DNA of 64,000 bases from Polyangiaceae bacterium (lineage in GTDB: Bacteria > Myxococcota_A > Polyangia > Polyangiales > Polyangiaceae). Within the stretch, counting starts at the first letter, position 1. The number at the start of each line of letters is the position of its first letter. The notes under the pieces are model-generated. The model saw nothing but the letters and a program-made list of their open reading frames with translations. It had not been told where the DNA came from and searched no databases. The stretch covers positions 62,001 through 126,000 of the forward strand of contig JABFXY010000039.1 in the NCBI GenBank assembly GCA_013361525.1. The letters are read 5' to 3'. The position numbers and the translations under genes are program-made. Positions 33,701 through 43,076 of the stretch are shown in pieces.

Positions 33701-36559
33701 TCAGTAAGTCGACGTGACTTGCCGATAAATCCGAATCGAGGAACGCTGAAGAAGCGCGAGGTCGCCGCCACCGTCGCCGTTGAAGTCTCCGACCGCTACA
33801 CCCAGATAGACGTCGGGGCCCGAGGCCTGCAACGCGGTGCCGTCTTCGTTCGCTGCGCGGAGAGGGTCGCATTCGGCGCCCTCGGTCGTGACGATGCACA
33901 GAAACGCGGCTCGCTCGGTCGTGACGACGAGCGTCCTGTCGATCGCTTCTCCCGGGGCATAGAGGCCCGATGCATCGGCGAAACCGGTTACCGTCTGCGC
34001 GACGCCGTCGATGGTCGGCGCGACGACGATGGGGGCCTTCCCTTCGTCGACGTAGGCGACCATTTGGCTCGCGAGCTCGCCGTCCGGCAATCGCACGACG
34101 AAGAGGCCGACCACGTCGAGGGTGCCGCTATTGTCCACATCGATGGCGCTTGCCGTGGAGACCGTTCTGGCCCCGAGCTCGAGGATCCGCTCGATGGCGC
34201 GCTCGATCGGCGAGTCGGCGGCCAGACCCGGCAGCTCGAGCGACACCTCTCGAGCAGCCACGATCGAGGTGCTGGCGAAGGCTGGGCTCTCGGGGTCGAT
34301 GCCTTCGGGCAAGACCTCGCGCAGCGCCGCGCGGAGCGCGACCGTTTGATCATCGCCCACGGAGTTACCGTCGACGTGGAACGCGAAAACCTTGTCGGGC
34401 TCGTCGGCGGTCGCCGAAGGGAGCGAGACGAGCGTGCCGGAGAGGATCGCACCGAACGCAAATCCATAGTTTGCGAGCGGGTCTTCACCTTCTGGATCGA
34501 TAGCGAGATCGATGATTGGAATACACTGCTCGTCGTTGTCGAACGCGTTCTTCCCGCACGGACCACTCCCCTGCGTGAGGACGAAATCTTTCGAGCCCTT
34601 CGCGGTCGCGATCGAAAACCAGCTGGACTCCTGATCGAGGTCTTGCGGAAGGCCGAGCGCGAGCGAGACGACGTCCGGCAATCCATCATTGCCAATCACG
34701 TTGGCGACGATGGCGCTACCGATGGTGTGATTGGCAAAGTCGCTCAACGCGGGCACCCTCGAAGCGAGCTGCCGCGAAGCGTCACCGATGAAGATCCCCG
34801 TGGGATCGAGGCCGTCGTCGTCAGGACACGCGAGGACGACGCCCAGGTCGTCGATATCGTCGACCGCCGCGATGGTCATGAGCGACGATCCGGCGAGCTG
34901 GGCGGGCCCGGGGACGGTCGCGATCCGCTGTGGCGCCGACGGCAGGCCGACCAGCGATCCCCACATCATGTCGATGTCTTCCTCGACCTCGCAACGAGGC
35001 TCTTCGACGCGACGCTCGACGCAAGCAACATCCAAAAGGCCGTCTCCGTCGAAGTCACCCGTCGTGAGGTTCGACACCGGCAACGCCGTCGCGATCCGGG
35101 CCGGTGTCCAAAGGCCCGTCTCGGACGTCAGTGTGACGACGTCGACGCCGGGCTGTTGCCCCGCGGCAACGACCTGATTGGGTTTCAAGAAGACGGCTTC
35201 CGTCCAGGGCGACAGCGTGGACGGCTGCGCGAAGAGATCGAAACAGTTCGCGTCACAACTGTCGAGAAGCGGGTCCTGTTTGAGCACCAGAACGCCGTCG
35301 GTGGTTGCCACGAAATCCGGGCGGTCCACGTCGTTCGCGGGGTAAACGTCCACCGCACCGAACGCGACAGTCCCGTCGCCGAGCGCGCTCAGGTTGGCGG
35401 GCAACGCGAACGAGGTCGGAACGATCTCGCCCGGATGAATGACGCGTAGCTCGTAGTTGTTCGTCGAGGTTTTGACGGGGACACCAATCGTATCGGTTTG
35501 ACCGATACGAAACGGTTTGCCGGCAAAGTCCTTCACGGTGCCGAGCGGAATCGCGGTATCCACGCCGCCCGATGCACCGCTCGCCCTCGGTGTGACGATG
35601 CGGACACGAGGCCCCTGGCTCGTGCGATAGGCGATCAAGAGCTCGCGCACGACGACACCGTCGAGCTCCGTGGGGTCGAACTCGATCGGCAGAACGCCGA
35701 CGACCTCCGCCCCGGCTCCCTCGGTGTTCACGACGCGATCGACGGATTGCAAAACAGCAAAGACCGAGATTCCACCCGCATCGGATTGGATGAAGCCCGG
35801 CACGTTCAACGCCGAGGAGACGGAGGCGACGCTCGGGTTTACGTCCGTGCCGCCTATGACTCCTCCGGGGACACCCAGGATTTGTGCGCCCGCCGGGACC
35901 TCCAAGGCAGCAATCGGATAAGGATCGAACGTGCCGTCCGTCTCCCCCGTCAGCACCGATATGCCGGTCACGTTCGGAATGACCAAATCGGAGCGCGGGT
36001 GTTCATTGGGGGATTCGGCCGTCGGCCCTTCGGTCGTGAGCTGGGCAATCGCGGGACGGAATTGTTTGAGCGCCACGTAGTTCGTCGCGCGGACGGAGGC
36101 CGCCTCGTCGAAGAACAGCACCGTGCCTTGGGTCGGGAAGCTCGGAACAACGACCAAATCAGCAGCGCCGTCGCCGTCGAAATCACCGACATCGAGCGTT
36201 GCGCCGGCGACCTCGGTCGTCGTCGTGGACAGGTCGAAGGTGCGCGTCGGCTTGTGGCACGTCCCGTCCGCCGCCGGGGAAAACCCCTTGGGGCAAACAG
36301 CTCGTTCGTCGCCCTCGTTGGACCAGACGTATTGGCACGTATCTGCGCAGCGCGTGACGATGGCGCGCCCGTCATCCGCGTAGAGCGGCTCGGTCGTCGA
36401 CGGCTCCAAGGTCGCGAATCCGTCGCACGCCTCGGTCGCCTCCTTGACGCGATTCCCGCATTCCGGAGACGGGATCTCCGGCAGCTCGCACGCAGAGACG
36501 AGCCCCACACCGAACAAGAATGCAACGGCCGAGACGCGAAGGAAGAAAGGTCTCTTCAT
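33701..36559 (-). CDS. FG-GAP/VCBS-repeat lipoprotein
   Basis: ATG 36559 gives a lipoprotein signal ending LVSAC. A Cys-rich segment with CGNRVKEATEACDG is similar to the DUF4215-type motif common in myxobacterial outer proteins. The rest is a large beta-propeller-like region with calcium-binding repeats GDFDGDGAADLVVV, GDFDGDGLLDVACV and GDFNGDGGGDLALL spread over about 900 residues. Such proteins are surface-exposed, often for adhesion, though the role here is unknown. It starts 10 bases after the TPR-PEGA stop and is the third gene of the kinase operon. Confidence 0.88.
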   Translation of the reverse strand: MKRPFFLRVSAVAFLFGVGLVSACELPEIPSPECGNRVKEATEACDGFATLEPSTTEPLYADDGRAIVTRCADTCQYVWSNEGDERAVCPKGFSPAADGTCHKPTRTFDLSTTTTEVAGATLDVGDFDGDGAADLVVVPSFPTQGTVLFFDEAASVRATNYVALKQFRPAIAQLTTEGPTAESPNEHPRSDLVIPNVTGISVLTGETDGTFDPYPIAALEVPAGAQILGVPGGVIGGTDVNPSVASVSSALNVPGFIQSDAGGISVFAVLQSVDRVVNTEGAGAEVVGVLPIEFDPTELDGVVVRELLIAYRTSQGPRVRIVTPRASGASGGVDTAIPLGTVKDFAGKPFRIGQTDTIGVPVKTSTNNYELRVIHPGEIVPTSFALPANLSALGDGTVAFGAVDVYPANDVDRPDFVATTDGVLVLKQDPLLDSCDANCFDLFAQPSTLSPWTEAVFLKPNQVVAAGQQPGVDVVTLTSETGLWTPARIATALPVSNLTTGDFDGDGLLDVACVERRVEEPRCEVEEDIDMMWGSLVGLPSAPQRIATVPGPAQLAGSSLMTIAAVDDIDDLGVVLACPDDDGLDPTGIFIGDASRQLASRVPALSDFANHTIGSAIVANVIGNDGLPDVVSLALGLPQDLDQESSWFSIATAKGSKDFVLTQGSGPCGKNAFDNDEQCIPIIDLAIDPEGEDPLANYGFAFGAILSGTLVSLPSATADEPDKVFAFHVDGNSVGDDQTVALRAALREVLPEGIDPESPAFASTSIVAAREVSLELPGLAADSPIERAIERILELGARTVSTASAIDVDNSGTLDVVGLFVVRLPDGELASQMVAYVDEGKAPIVVAPTIDGVAQTVTGFADASGLYAPGEAIDRTLVVTTERAAFLCIVTTEGAECDPLRAANEDGTALQASGPDVYLGVAVGDFNGDGGGDLALLQRSSIRIYRQVTSTY

Positions 36560-36569
36560 AAGACGTGTC

Positions 36570-37874
36570 TCAAAATTGAAAGAGAGCCTGGGCACCGAAC
36601 CCGTCGGGCCCGACGATGGGCGCGACACCGACGAGCTCCATCTCCGTGGGCGGGCGCCGTTCGTCCTTCTTTTCGTCGCTCGGTGTGGGCCGCAGCTGGC
36701 TCGGTACCGCACGCTCCGGCGGGTCGGCGAACATCAGACCGATGCCGAGGACGCCGAGGGCAATGCCGGCGCCACCCACCGCCGCGGAAGCGATGACGAA
36801 CCGGTCTCGCTCGACGCGCGCATCGTCGTACTGACTGAGCTGCGCCTCATCGATCCCCGTCGTCTCTCGCAGATCGATGATCTCCTGTGCTTGGTTGTGG
36901 CGAGCGATGGCAAATCCGGCGAGCACGCCGGAAGCAACGACGGCCGCCCCGGCGGAGCCCAGGATGGCAAAGGAGACGTCGCGCTGCACGGTCGTATCGA
37001 GGCCCAGATCCAGCGTCTTCTTGGCGTCGCGCGCGAGGACGACCGTCTCGGCGCGCGTCTTGCGACCGACTTTTTGTACGGCGATGAAGTGTGTGCCCGA
37101 CGTGAGCTCGAGCGGCGCCGTGAGCGGAGCCTCACCGATGAAGCGCCCGTCGACGCTCACCTCGGCGCCGTCACTGGTGTCGATGTCGAGCTTCGCCGGC
37201 TTCTCCTCGAGATCCTTCGACACGGGGACGAGCTCCCCGTTGAGCGCCTCGACCTCCATCTCGTGGTCGACGAAACCAGGCGCGGAGAAGCGCAGCTTGT
37301 GCAGGCCCGGCTTGACGCTGAAGGTGTCCGGTGGCGTGGGCTTTCCGCCGTCGAGCGAGACGAGCACGCCCGGCGTCGACGAGTAGGCATAGAGCAATGT
37401 CTGCGACGCGACGGGCGCGGGCGCAGCCGTCGCCGTCGGGCTCGGCGCGGGAACGCCCCCTGCCGGCGGCCTCGCCTCGAGCTCCTCGAGGGCGCGAACG
37501 GCGTCCGCTTTTCGCCCGCCCGAGCCTGCCTTCGAGACGTACTCACGGTAGAGCTTCACCGCTTCGGCGTACTGAGCTGCGTCGCCGGTCGTCGTGTACA
37601 GACGGCGGTGCGTCTGCGCGATCGAGAAGAGCAGACCGTCGCGCGGGACGATCGCGTAAGCCTGCTGAAACGCCTTCAGCGCGACGTCGAACTTCGCGTC
37701 ATCGTAGGCTCGTCCACCGGCTTCGAAGAGCGCGCGGGCGCGCGAGACATCGGCAGCCGACGGCGACGAAGGCGGAGCTGCGGCCGGCTGGGCCGCCACA
37801 TCCGAGGCCTCGATCGTGAAAGCAAGCGCGACGACGGCGGGGAGAATCCAGCCGAGCCTTCGCCGAGATCTCAA
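36570..37874 (-). CDS. Exported TPR-PEGA protein with C-terminal membrane segments (kinase partner family, copy 2)
   Basis: The frame starts with TTG 37874, whose bases overlap the kinase stop (TTGA), and encodes a signal peptide (LGWILPAVVALAFTI, cut near VAAQ). TPR-like helices follow (SRARALFEAGGRAYDD, ALKAFQQAYAIVP). Two PEGA-type beta domains come next: GVLVSLDGGKPTPPDTFSV and AEVSVDGRFIGEAPL. Two hydrophobic segments flank a charged loop in the C-terminal third (SFAILGSAGAAVVASGVLAG and VIASAAVGGAGIALGVLGIG). It has 434 residues. The overlap with the kinase gene shows translational coupling. PEGA domains are usually surface or envelope modules. Confidence 0.87.
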   Translation of the reverse strand: MRSRRRLGWILPAVVALAFTIEASDVAAQPAAAPPSSPSAADVSRARALFEAGGRAYDDAKFDVALKAFQQAYAIVPRDGLLFSIAQTHRRLYTTTGDAAQYAEAVKLYREYVSKAGSGGRKADAVRALEELEARPPAGGVPAPSPTATAAPAPVASQTLLYAYSSTPGVLVSLDGGKPTPPDTFSVKPGLHKLRFSAPGFVDHEMEVEALNGELVPVSKDLEEKPAKLDIDTSDGAEVSVDGRFIGEAPLTAPLELTSGTHFIAVQKVGRKTRAETVVLARDAKKTLDLGLDTTVQRDVSFAILGSAGAAVVASGVLAGFAIARHNQAQEIIDLRETTGIDEAQLSQYDDARVERDRFVIASAAVGGAGIALGVLGIGLMFADPPERAVPSQLRPTPSDEKKDERRPPTEMELVGVAPIVGPDGFGAQALFQF

Positions 37875-39466
37875 AACGTGTAGTCCTTCTGCGGGGCGGG
37901 TTGCAGGGCGGCCTTCAATTCGATGTCGCGGTCGGGGACGACCTCGACGATCTTCGGAAGATACCCTTTTCGTTGCACGATGAGCTTCACGCTCTTCGTG
38001 CCGCGAGGCAGCTCCAGCGCCTCGGTCGCGGATCCGAGCTTCTTGCTGCCGAGGTAGATGTCGGCATCGGCGGGCGTCGCGGCGATCGTCAGCTTGATGT
38101 TCGGGCTCGGCAGGGCGGCGCTCGCCGATTCGATCGCCGGCGCGCTCGAGACCACCGGCGCGACCGCTGGTGTGCTCGCGGAGGGCGGCGCGGTGGTCGC
38201 CGCGGCCGTCGGTGCTGCGCTCTCGTCTTTCCCTCGAGAGGCGGCACCGTCTTGAGGCTTCGTGCGAGCGAGCGTCGCGATGAGGAACACGGCGAGGCAC
38301 GCGGCAACGAGGCCGGCGACGACGAGCAACCAGCTCCGCTTGGAGCTCGACGTCGTCGTGACTTTGTCCGCGCCGGAGCTGAAGCTCGATGAGCGCTGTG
38401 CCGAGGCGCCGCTCGGTCCCCGGGCCGATTGGGCGGCCGCAAACGACGGGTTCTGGTTCGGCGCGTGAGAGAAACCCGAAGGCGTCGGGCCCTTCGCGCC
38501 CAGCGCCGACGCCTCACCGGAGCCGAGCTTCGCGAAGCGATCGCGAGGGATGACCCCTGCCCGCTCCGCGCCCTCGACGAGCGCATCGATCGCCTCGAGC
38601 AGCGACGAGGGCCGCTCGTCCGGCTCCTTCGCCATCATGTGGAGCACCGGCGCGTCGAGCTCGGGCGGCAGATCCTGCGCCGTCTGAGACATGTGAGGCG
38701 CCGGTGCCGACACGTGCTTGATCATCACGTCCATCGCGCTGTGGCCGTCGAACGGCAGGCGGCCGGTCAGGATCTCGAAGACCATCGCCCCGAACGTGTA
38801 GATGTCCGCGCGGTAATCGGACGGTTTACCGTGGACTTGCTCCGGCGCCATGTACGCGGGCGTGCCCATTTGCACGCCGGGAGCAGTGCGATGTTTCGAC
38901 GCGCCGTCTCCGGCGAGCTTCGCGATGCCGAAGTCGAGGAGCTTCGGCAACGTCTCGCCTTCGTCGCCGAAGGTGAGGAGCACGTTCTCGGGTTTGATAT
39001 CGCGATGCGCGATACCGCGCGCGTGCGCTGCGTGGAGCGCGCGAGCGAGCGGGCGGAGGATCGCGAGCGCATCGGCGACCGCGAGCCTTCCGCCGTGGGA
39101 TCGCAGATGAGTCTCGAGGCTCACACCTTCGAGAAACTCCATCACGTAGTAGTGGCGACCGTCGGGCAACACACCGAACGCGAAGATGTCGATGATGTTC
39201 CGGTGGCGGATTTGATTGACCGCGCGCGCTTCGGCGATGAAGCGCGACACCATCTCGCCGTTCGAGGAAAGCTCGCGCTTGAGCACCTTGATGGCCGCGG
39301 TCTTCCCGATGATGGGGTGGATCACGCGGTAGACGGTGCCGAACCCACCCTCCCCGATCACCCCTTCGATTCGGTACTCCCCGACGAGCGTCCCGACAGG
39401 TAAGTCGTCTTTCGACCCCTCCCGTGGCGCTGTCCCGAGGATCGTGGCGTCAGCCTCCGTGGACAT
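37871..39466 (-). CDS. Membrane Ser/Thr kinase with extracytoplasmic PEGA domain
   Basis: The N-terminus carries a T-I-L-G motif (8-11). The kinase domain (about 31-300) is intact: GEGGFGTVYRV, Lys60, HRD 154-156, DFG 178-180 and an APEQ segment. A Ser/Ala linker precedes one membrane helix (WLLVVAGLVAACLAVFLIAT, about 405-425). An outer PEGA domain (ADADIYLGSKKLGSATEAL and KLIVQRKGYLPKIVEV) ends the 531-residue protein. ATG 39466 is chosen; upstream codons have no kinase features. It is the first gene of a three-gene operon with the TPR-PEGA and FG-GAP proteins. Confidence 0.94.
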   Translation of the reverse strand: MSTEADATILGTAPREGSKDDLPVGTLVGEYRIEGVIGEGGFGTVYRVIHPIIGKTAAIKVLKRELSSNGEMVSRFIAEARAVNQIRHRNIIDIFAFGVLPDGRHYYVMEFLEGVSLETHLRSHGGRLAVADALAILRPLARALHAAHARGIAHRDIKPENVLLTFGDEGETLPKLLDFGIAKLAGDGASKHRTAPGVQMGTPAYMAPEQVHGKPSDYRADIYTFGAMVFEILTGRLPFDGHSAMDVMIKHVSAPAPHMSQTAQDLPPELDAPVLHMMAKEPDERPSSLLEAIDALVEGAERAGVIPRDRFAKLGSGEASALGAKGPTPSGFSHAPNQNPSFAAAQSARGPSGASAQRSSSFSSGADKVTTTSSSKRSWLLVVAGLVAACLAVFLIATLARTKPQDGAASRGKDESAAPTAAATTAPPSASTPAVAPVVSSAPAIESASAALPSPNIKLTIAATPADADIYLGSKKLGSATEALELPRGTKSVKLIVQRKGYLPKIVEVVPDRDIELKAALQPAPQKDYTF

Positions 39467-39630
39467 CGAGCGTGTAGGGTAGCAGTTGCGGTGCGGGGGC
39501 CGGCCGTCTAGATCAGGGCCACTTCCATGCTCCCGGCGCTTGGGGGCTCGACCAACGGTACGGTCCGCGCAGACCCCTGTGCGGGCCCCGCCTCTCCCGA
39601 TTCTCCCTCCCCAACCGGCGGCCATCTCTT

Positions 39631-41286
39631 TTGAGCGATAGCAGCGAGAAAACGAGCGGTAGCAGCTCGACTCCGCCATCGGAGCCGGCCGAGCGTGCAC
39701 CCGAATCGACGCCGGGACGATCCAGGGTGGAGGCGACGCCCTCTGCGCGCGGGAAGGCCACATCCGCCTCGAAATCCAAGGCGAAAGGCCGCGCGAGCGC
39801 ACCGAAGGAGACGTCGGGATCGGACCCCGACGAGCCCGACGCGGCACGTGGCGATTCGTCGAGCGAGCCTCCGGCAGAGGGCGGCCGCATCTCGCCGTCC
39901 ACGCCGGGCGGGCCAGCCGTCACAAACTCGCGAACGAACAGCAACCCGCTTCTTCGGTACGGGTTTTATCTGTTCTGGCTGGTCGGCCTGCCGCTGCTTC
40001 TAGCGATCTTCACCGTCTGGATCGCCACGCGAAACGCGGACGGCGGGCCGGTCGGCGTCCTGCCCGCGATCATCATCGATCAGAAGATCCCCGCGGGGAT
40101 TCTGTTCTTCACCGCGTTCGCGATCATCCTCTGGCGCTTCCGCCATGACCTACCGCTCTCGGCTGCAGCCGGTGTCGGCGGGCGGCGCGACGTCCCGACG
40201 AAGCTCCGCGGCCGCTTCGAAGAAGCCGGCGCCCTCCTCGAAGAGGCGCGCCGAATCCTTCGGACGAGAAAGCGCGACGTCGAAAAGGAGCTGACCTCCG
40301 CCGAGCGCGAGGACCTCACGAAGGGCCTCGACGATCTCGAGCATTCGATGAACACCGAGCCGTTCGCGCCAGCGCTGTTCGAGAAGGCTCACTCGCGCGC
40401 CGAGCGGCTCGTCGGCGAGCACCTGTCGCGCTGGCGCAAAGGCGAAATTCGCGAGTACGCCGAGTCGATCGCCATCGCCGTCGGCGTCGCGCTGCTCCTC
40501 CGCGTGTTCGTCATCGAGGCGTTCAAGATCCCCTCGAGCTCGATGGTCCCGACGCTGATGGTGGGCGACCACATCTTCGTCAACAAGTTCAAATACGGGC
40601 CGTTGCTTCCGCTCACCGACAAGCGCCTGTTCTCCGATCTGCCGCCGGCGCGCGGTGACGTCATCGTCTTCAAGTACCCGCAAAACATGGAGCAAGACTT
40701 CATCAAGCGGGTCATCGCCATCCCTGGTGATCACCTCGAGGTCGTCGACGGCCGCCCGATCATCAACGGCTGGGTCGTGCCGCATTGCCACGTCGGAACG
40801 TTCATCCAGGACGAGGGCGGCAAAGACGGCATCCTCGGCCGCAAAGAGGCCGAGCTCTACATCGAGTACCTGCACGACCGCGCGTACTTCACGCTGCACC
40901 AGAAGCCGCCGAGCGACGTCACCTGCACGTCGCACAAGGACTGCGTCGGCGAAGGTCAGTCTTGCTACACGGGCATCTGCGGCTCGACCCACAGCGAATA
41001 CGACGCGAAGCCCGGCGAGGTCTGGGTGCTCGGCGACAACCGCGACAACAGTCACGACTCCCGCGCGTGGAACGACGGCCGCGGCGGCGGCGTCCCCTTC
41101 GACAACATCAAGGGCCGCGCGATGGTCGTCTTCATCACCTTCGGCCCGAGCCAGAACATCCTCGAGCGTCTCCTCGTAGACGTCATGGGCCGCCCCCGCC
41201 TCCCCGCCTCGAACGCGCACCTCCAAACCGCGCTCGACAAGTGCCTGCGGGAAGTCCCCAAGCAAACCGTCCCGCCCGCTCCCTAA
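39631..41286 (+). CDS. lepB: Signal peptidase I
   Basis: This inner-membrane serine-lysine protease removes signal peptides from exported proteins. The catalytic Ser304 lies in IPSSSMVPTL and the catalytic Lys359 in DFIKRVIAIPGDH. The late motif LGDNRDNSHDSRAW is also present. The protein is longer than usual (551 residues against about 320 in E. coli). It has a 110-residue Ser/Pro/Lys-rich disordered N-terminus, then helices LLRYGFYLFWLVGLPLLLAI and AIIIDQKIPAGILFFTAFAI, then a coiled segment before the catalytic part. An insertion with a Cys cluster (CTSHKDCVGEGQSCYTGIC) may form disulfides. The start TTG 39631 is uncertain, with GTG 39727 as an alternative. Confidence 0.93.
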   Translation: MSDSSEKTSGSSSTPPSEPAERAPESTPGRSRVEATPSARGKATSASKSKAKGRASAPKETSGSDPDEPDAARGDSSSEPPAEGGRISPSTPGGPAVTNSRTNSNPLLRYGFYLFWLVGLPLLLAIFTVWIATRNADGGPVGVLPAIIIDQKIPAGILFFTAFAIILWRFRHDLPLSAAAGVGGRRDVPTKLRGRFEEAGALLEEARRILRTRKRDVEKELTSAEREDLTKGLDDLEHSMNTEPFAPALFEKAHSRAERLVGEHLSRWRKGEIREYAESIAIAVGVALLLRVFVIEAFKIPSSSMVPTLMVGDHIFVNKFKYGPLLPLTDKRLFSDLPPARGDVIVFKYPQNMEQDFIKRVIAIPGDHLEVVDGRPIINGWVVPHCHVGTFIQDEGGKDGILGRKEAELYIEYLHDRAYFTLHQKPPSDVTCTSHKDCVGEGQSCYTGICGSTHSEYDAKPGEVWVLGDNRDNSHDSRAWNDGRGGGVPFDNIKGRAMVVFITFGPSQNILERLLVDVMGRPRLPASNAHLQTALDKCLREVPKQTVPPAP

Positions 41287-41289
41287 GAC

Positions 41290-41397
41290 GGTCGCCAAGA
41301 GCGCCAAGGGGGAGAAGAGGGAAGCGGAGGGTGTTTGACGAAGAGAGGGAAATATCTCCCCTCTCTTCTTCCTCCTTCTGCCCTTGGCGAGCCCTCT
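41290..41397. repeat. Long inverted repeat, family copy B (shortened right arm)
   Basis: The left arm (41290-41310) matches copies A and C (GGTCGCCAAG then AGCGCCAAG). The right arm (41381-41397) keeps CCCTTGGCGA but has lost one tandem unit. Inside, 41341-41349 and 41359-41367 form a second perfect 9-base stem. It lies between convergent lepB and the kbl gene. Confidence 0.8.
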
Positions 41398-41421
41398 GAT
41401 CCGCTACGCCCGACGCTGCGG

Positions 41422-42606
41422 CTAGATCACGCCGAGGGCGCGGCCGACTTTGGTGAACGCTGCGACGGCGCGGTCGACGTGGGCGGGCTCGTGGGCGGCG
41501 GAGAGCTGGACGCGGATGCGCGCTTCGCCCTTCGGGACGACGGGGTACGAGAAGCCGATGACGTAGATGCCTTCGTCGAGCATCTTCGCGGCCATCTCCT
41601 GCGCGAGGCGCGCGTCGCCGAGCATGATCGGGACGATCGGGTGGATACCCGGTTTGATCGTGAAGCCCGCGTCGCTCATCTTCGCGCGGAAGGTGCGGGC
41701 GTTGTTCATCACGCGCTCGCGCAACGAGCTCTCCGATTGGATGAGCTCGAACGCGGCGATGCTCGCGCCGACGATCGCGGGCGCGACGGAGTTCGAGAAG
41801 AGGTAAGGCCGCGATCGCTGGCGAAGCAGATCCACGATCTCCTTCTTGCCGGTGGTGAAGCCGCCGCTCGCACCGCCGAGGGCCTTGCCGAGCGTCGAGG
41901 TGATGACGTCGATCTCCTTGAGGACGCCGAGCTCTTCCGGGGTGCCGCGCCCTGTGGGGCCGAGGAAGCCCGTCGCGTGCGACTCGTCGACCATCACCAT
42001 CGCGTCGTACTTCTTTGCGAGCGCGACGATCTCCGGCAGCTTCGCGAGGTAGCCATCCATCGAGAAGACGCCGTCGGTCGCGATCATGCGCAGGCGTTTG
42101 CCGCGCGACTTCGTCAGTGCCTCTTCGAGCGCGGCCATGTCGCCGTTCGGGTACCGGTGACGCTCGGCTTTGCAGAGGCGGACGCCGTCGATGATCGACG
42201 CGTGGTTCAGCGCGTCCGAGATGATCGCGTCCTCTTCACCGAGGAGCGTCTCGAAGAGACCAGCGTTCGCGTCGAAGCAAGAGGAGTAGAGGATGGTGTC
42301 CTCCGTCCCGAAGAACTTCGACACCGTGTCTTCGAGCTGCTTGTGGATGTCCTGCGTGCCGCAGATGAAGCGCACCGACGACATGCCGAAGCCGTGCGTG
42401 TCGATCGCATGTTTCGCAGCCTCGACGAGGCGCGGATGCGACGACAGCCCGAGGTAGTTGTTCGCGCAGAAGTTGAGAACCTCGCCCGTCTTCGTGGCGA
42501 TGCTCGCGCCTTGCGGTCCGAGGATGAGCCGCTCGTCCTTGCGGAGGCCGGCGGCGCGGATCTCGTCGAGGATCTTCGCGTAGTGCGGTCGTGCTGATTC
42601 GAACAT
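41422..42606 (-). CDS. kbl: Glycine C-acetyltransferase (2-amino-3-ketobutyrate CoA ligase)
   Basis: This PLP enzyme of the alpha-oxoamine synthase family uses CoA to convert 2-amino-3-ketobutyrate to glycine and acetyl-CoA in threonine breakdown. Visible motifs are [14 protein letters not shown] near the start, [27 protein letters not shown], the PLP-proximal [12 protein letters not shown] and the PLP lysine in [13 protein letters not shown]. The length of 394 residues is normal and closest to Kbl rather than BioF or HemA. No threonine dehydrogenase gene (tdh) is adjacent in the window. ATG 42606 follows the stop of the small upstream gene by 10 bases. Confidence 0.94.
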   Translation of the reverse strand: MFESARPHYAKILDEIRAAGLRKDERLILGPQGASIATKTGEVLNFCANNYLGLSSHPRLVEAAKHAIDTHGFGMSSVRFICGTQDIHKQLEDTVSKFFGTEDTILYSSCFDANAGLFETLLGEEDAIISDALNHASIIDGVRLCKAERHRYPNGDMAALEEALTKSRGKRLRMIATDGVFSMDGYLAKLPEIVALAKKYDAMVMVDESHATGFLGPTGRGTPEELGVLKEIDVITSTLGKALGGASGGFTTGKKEIVDLLRQRSRPYLFSNSVAPAIVGASIAAFELIQSESSLRERVMNNARTFRAKMSDAGFTIKPGIHPIVPIMLGDARLAQEMAAKMLDEGIYVIGFSYPVVPKGEARIRVQLSAAHEPAHVDRAVAAFTKVGRALGVI

Positions 42607-42616
42607 GTCTCGCCTC

Positions 42617-42889
42617 TCACTCGGGCGGCGATGCGCCCGGCGCGGGGACACTAGGCGGAGGCGGGACGTAGACGCGAGGGTTTTCGATCGCGCGTGCAGC
42701 GCTCGCGATCTCCGGGAAATCGACGGCCAGCCGCGCCATGAATGCGCGACGCGTCGCATCGTCGGGCGTGCGCACGGGCCCACCCTCGCGAATCACGCGC
42801 GACAGCTCGTAGTACCAGGCCGCCATCGAGGCATGCGCCTCGAGCAAGTGTCCGAGCGTTTCCCCCGAAACGATCACAGTGCGAGTCAT
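42617..42889 (-). CDS. Small hypothetical protein
   Basis: The 90-residue product begins [20 protein letters not shown] and is mostly helical with a Pro-rich C-terminus ([12 protein letters not shown]). No family is recognised. It has no signal peptide. It ends 10 bases before kbl on the same strand and is probably co-transcribed. Codons upstream of ATG 42889 run into the intergenic repeat at 42934 and are not used. Confidence 0.65.
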   Translation of the reverse strand: MTRTVIVSGETLGHLLEAHASMAAWYYELSRVIREGGPVRTPDDATRRAFMARLAVDFPEIASAARAIENPRVYVPPPPSVPAPGASPPE

Positions 42890-42933
42890 CGCCGGAGCAT
42901 ATCGCCCCACTGAACCTCGGAAGGTCCGAAACC

Positions 42934-43034
42934 AACCGCGAAGACGCAAAGGGCGGAGCGAGGTCGCGATGGGAAAGAGGCAATTGTCCTCCTCTTCTTT
43001 GCGCTCTTTTTCTTCACTTCGCGCCTTCGCGGTT
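42934..43034. repeat. Long inverted repeat, CTTCGCG variant
   Basis: Left arm AACCGCGAAGACGCAAAG (42934-42951) faces right arm CTTCGCGCCTTCGCGGTT (43017-43034), with one or two mismatches. The inner region is purine-rich on the left and pyrimidine-rich on the right, as in copies A to C, and the arms also contain a short tandem unit (CTTCGCG). Unlike the others it lies in a divergent gap, upstream of both the small gene at 42889 and the gene at 43077. Confidence 0.8.
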
Positions 43035-43076
43035 TGTCTGTTGTGTGAGTGATTGACGATCCTGCCGCGCCTGCAC

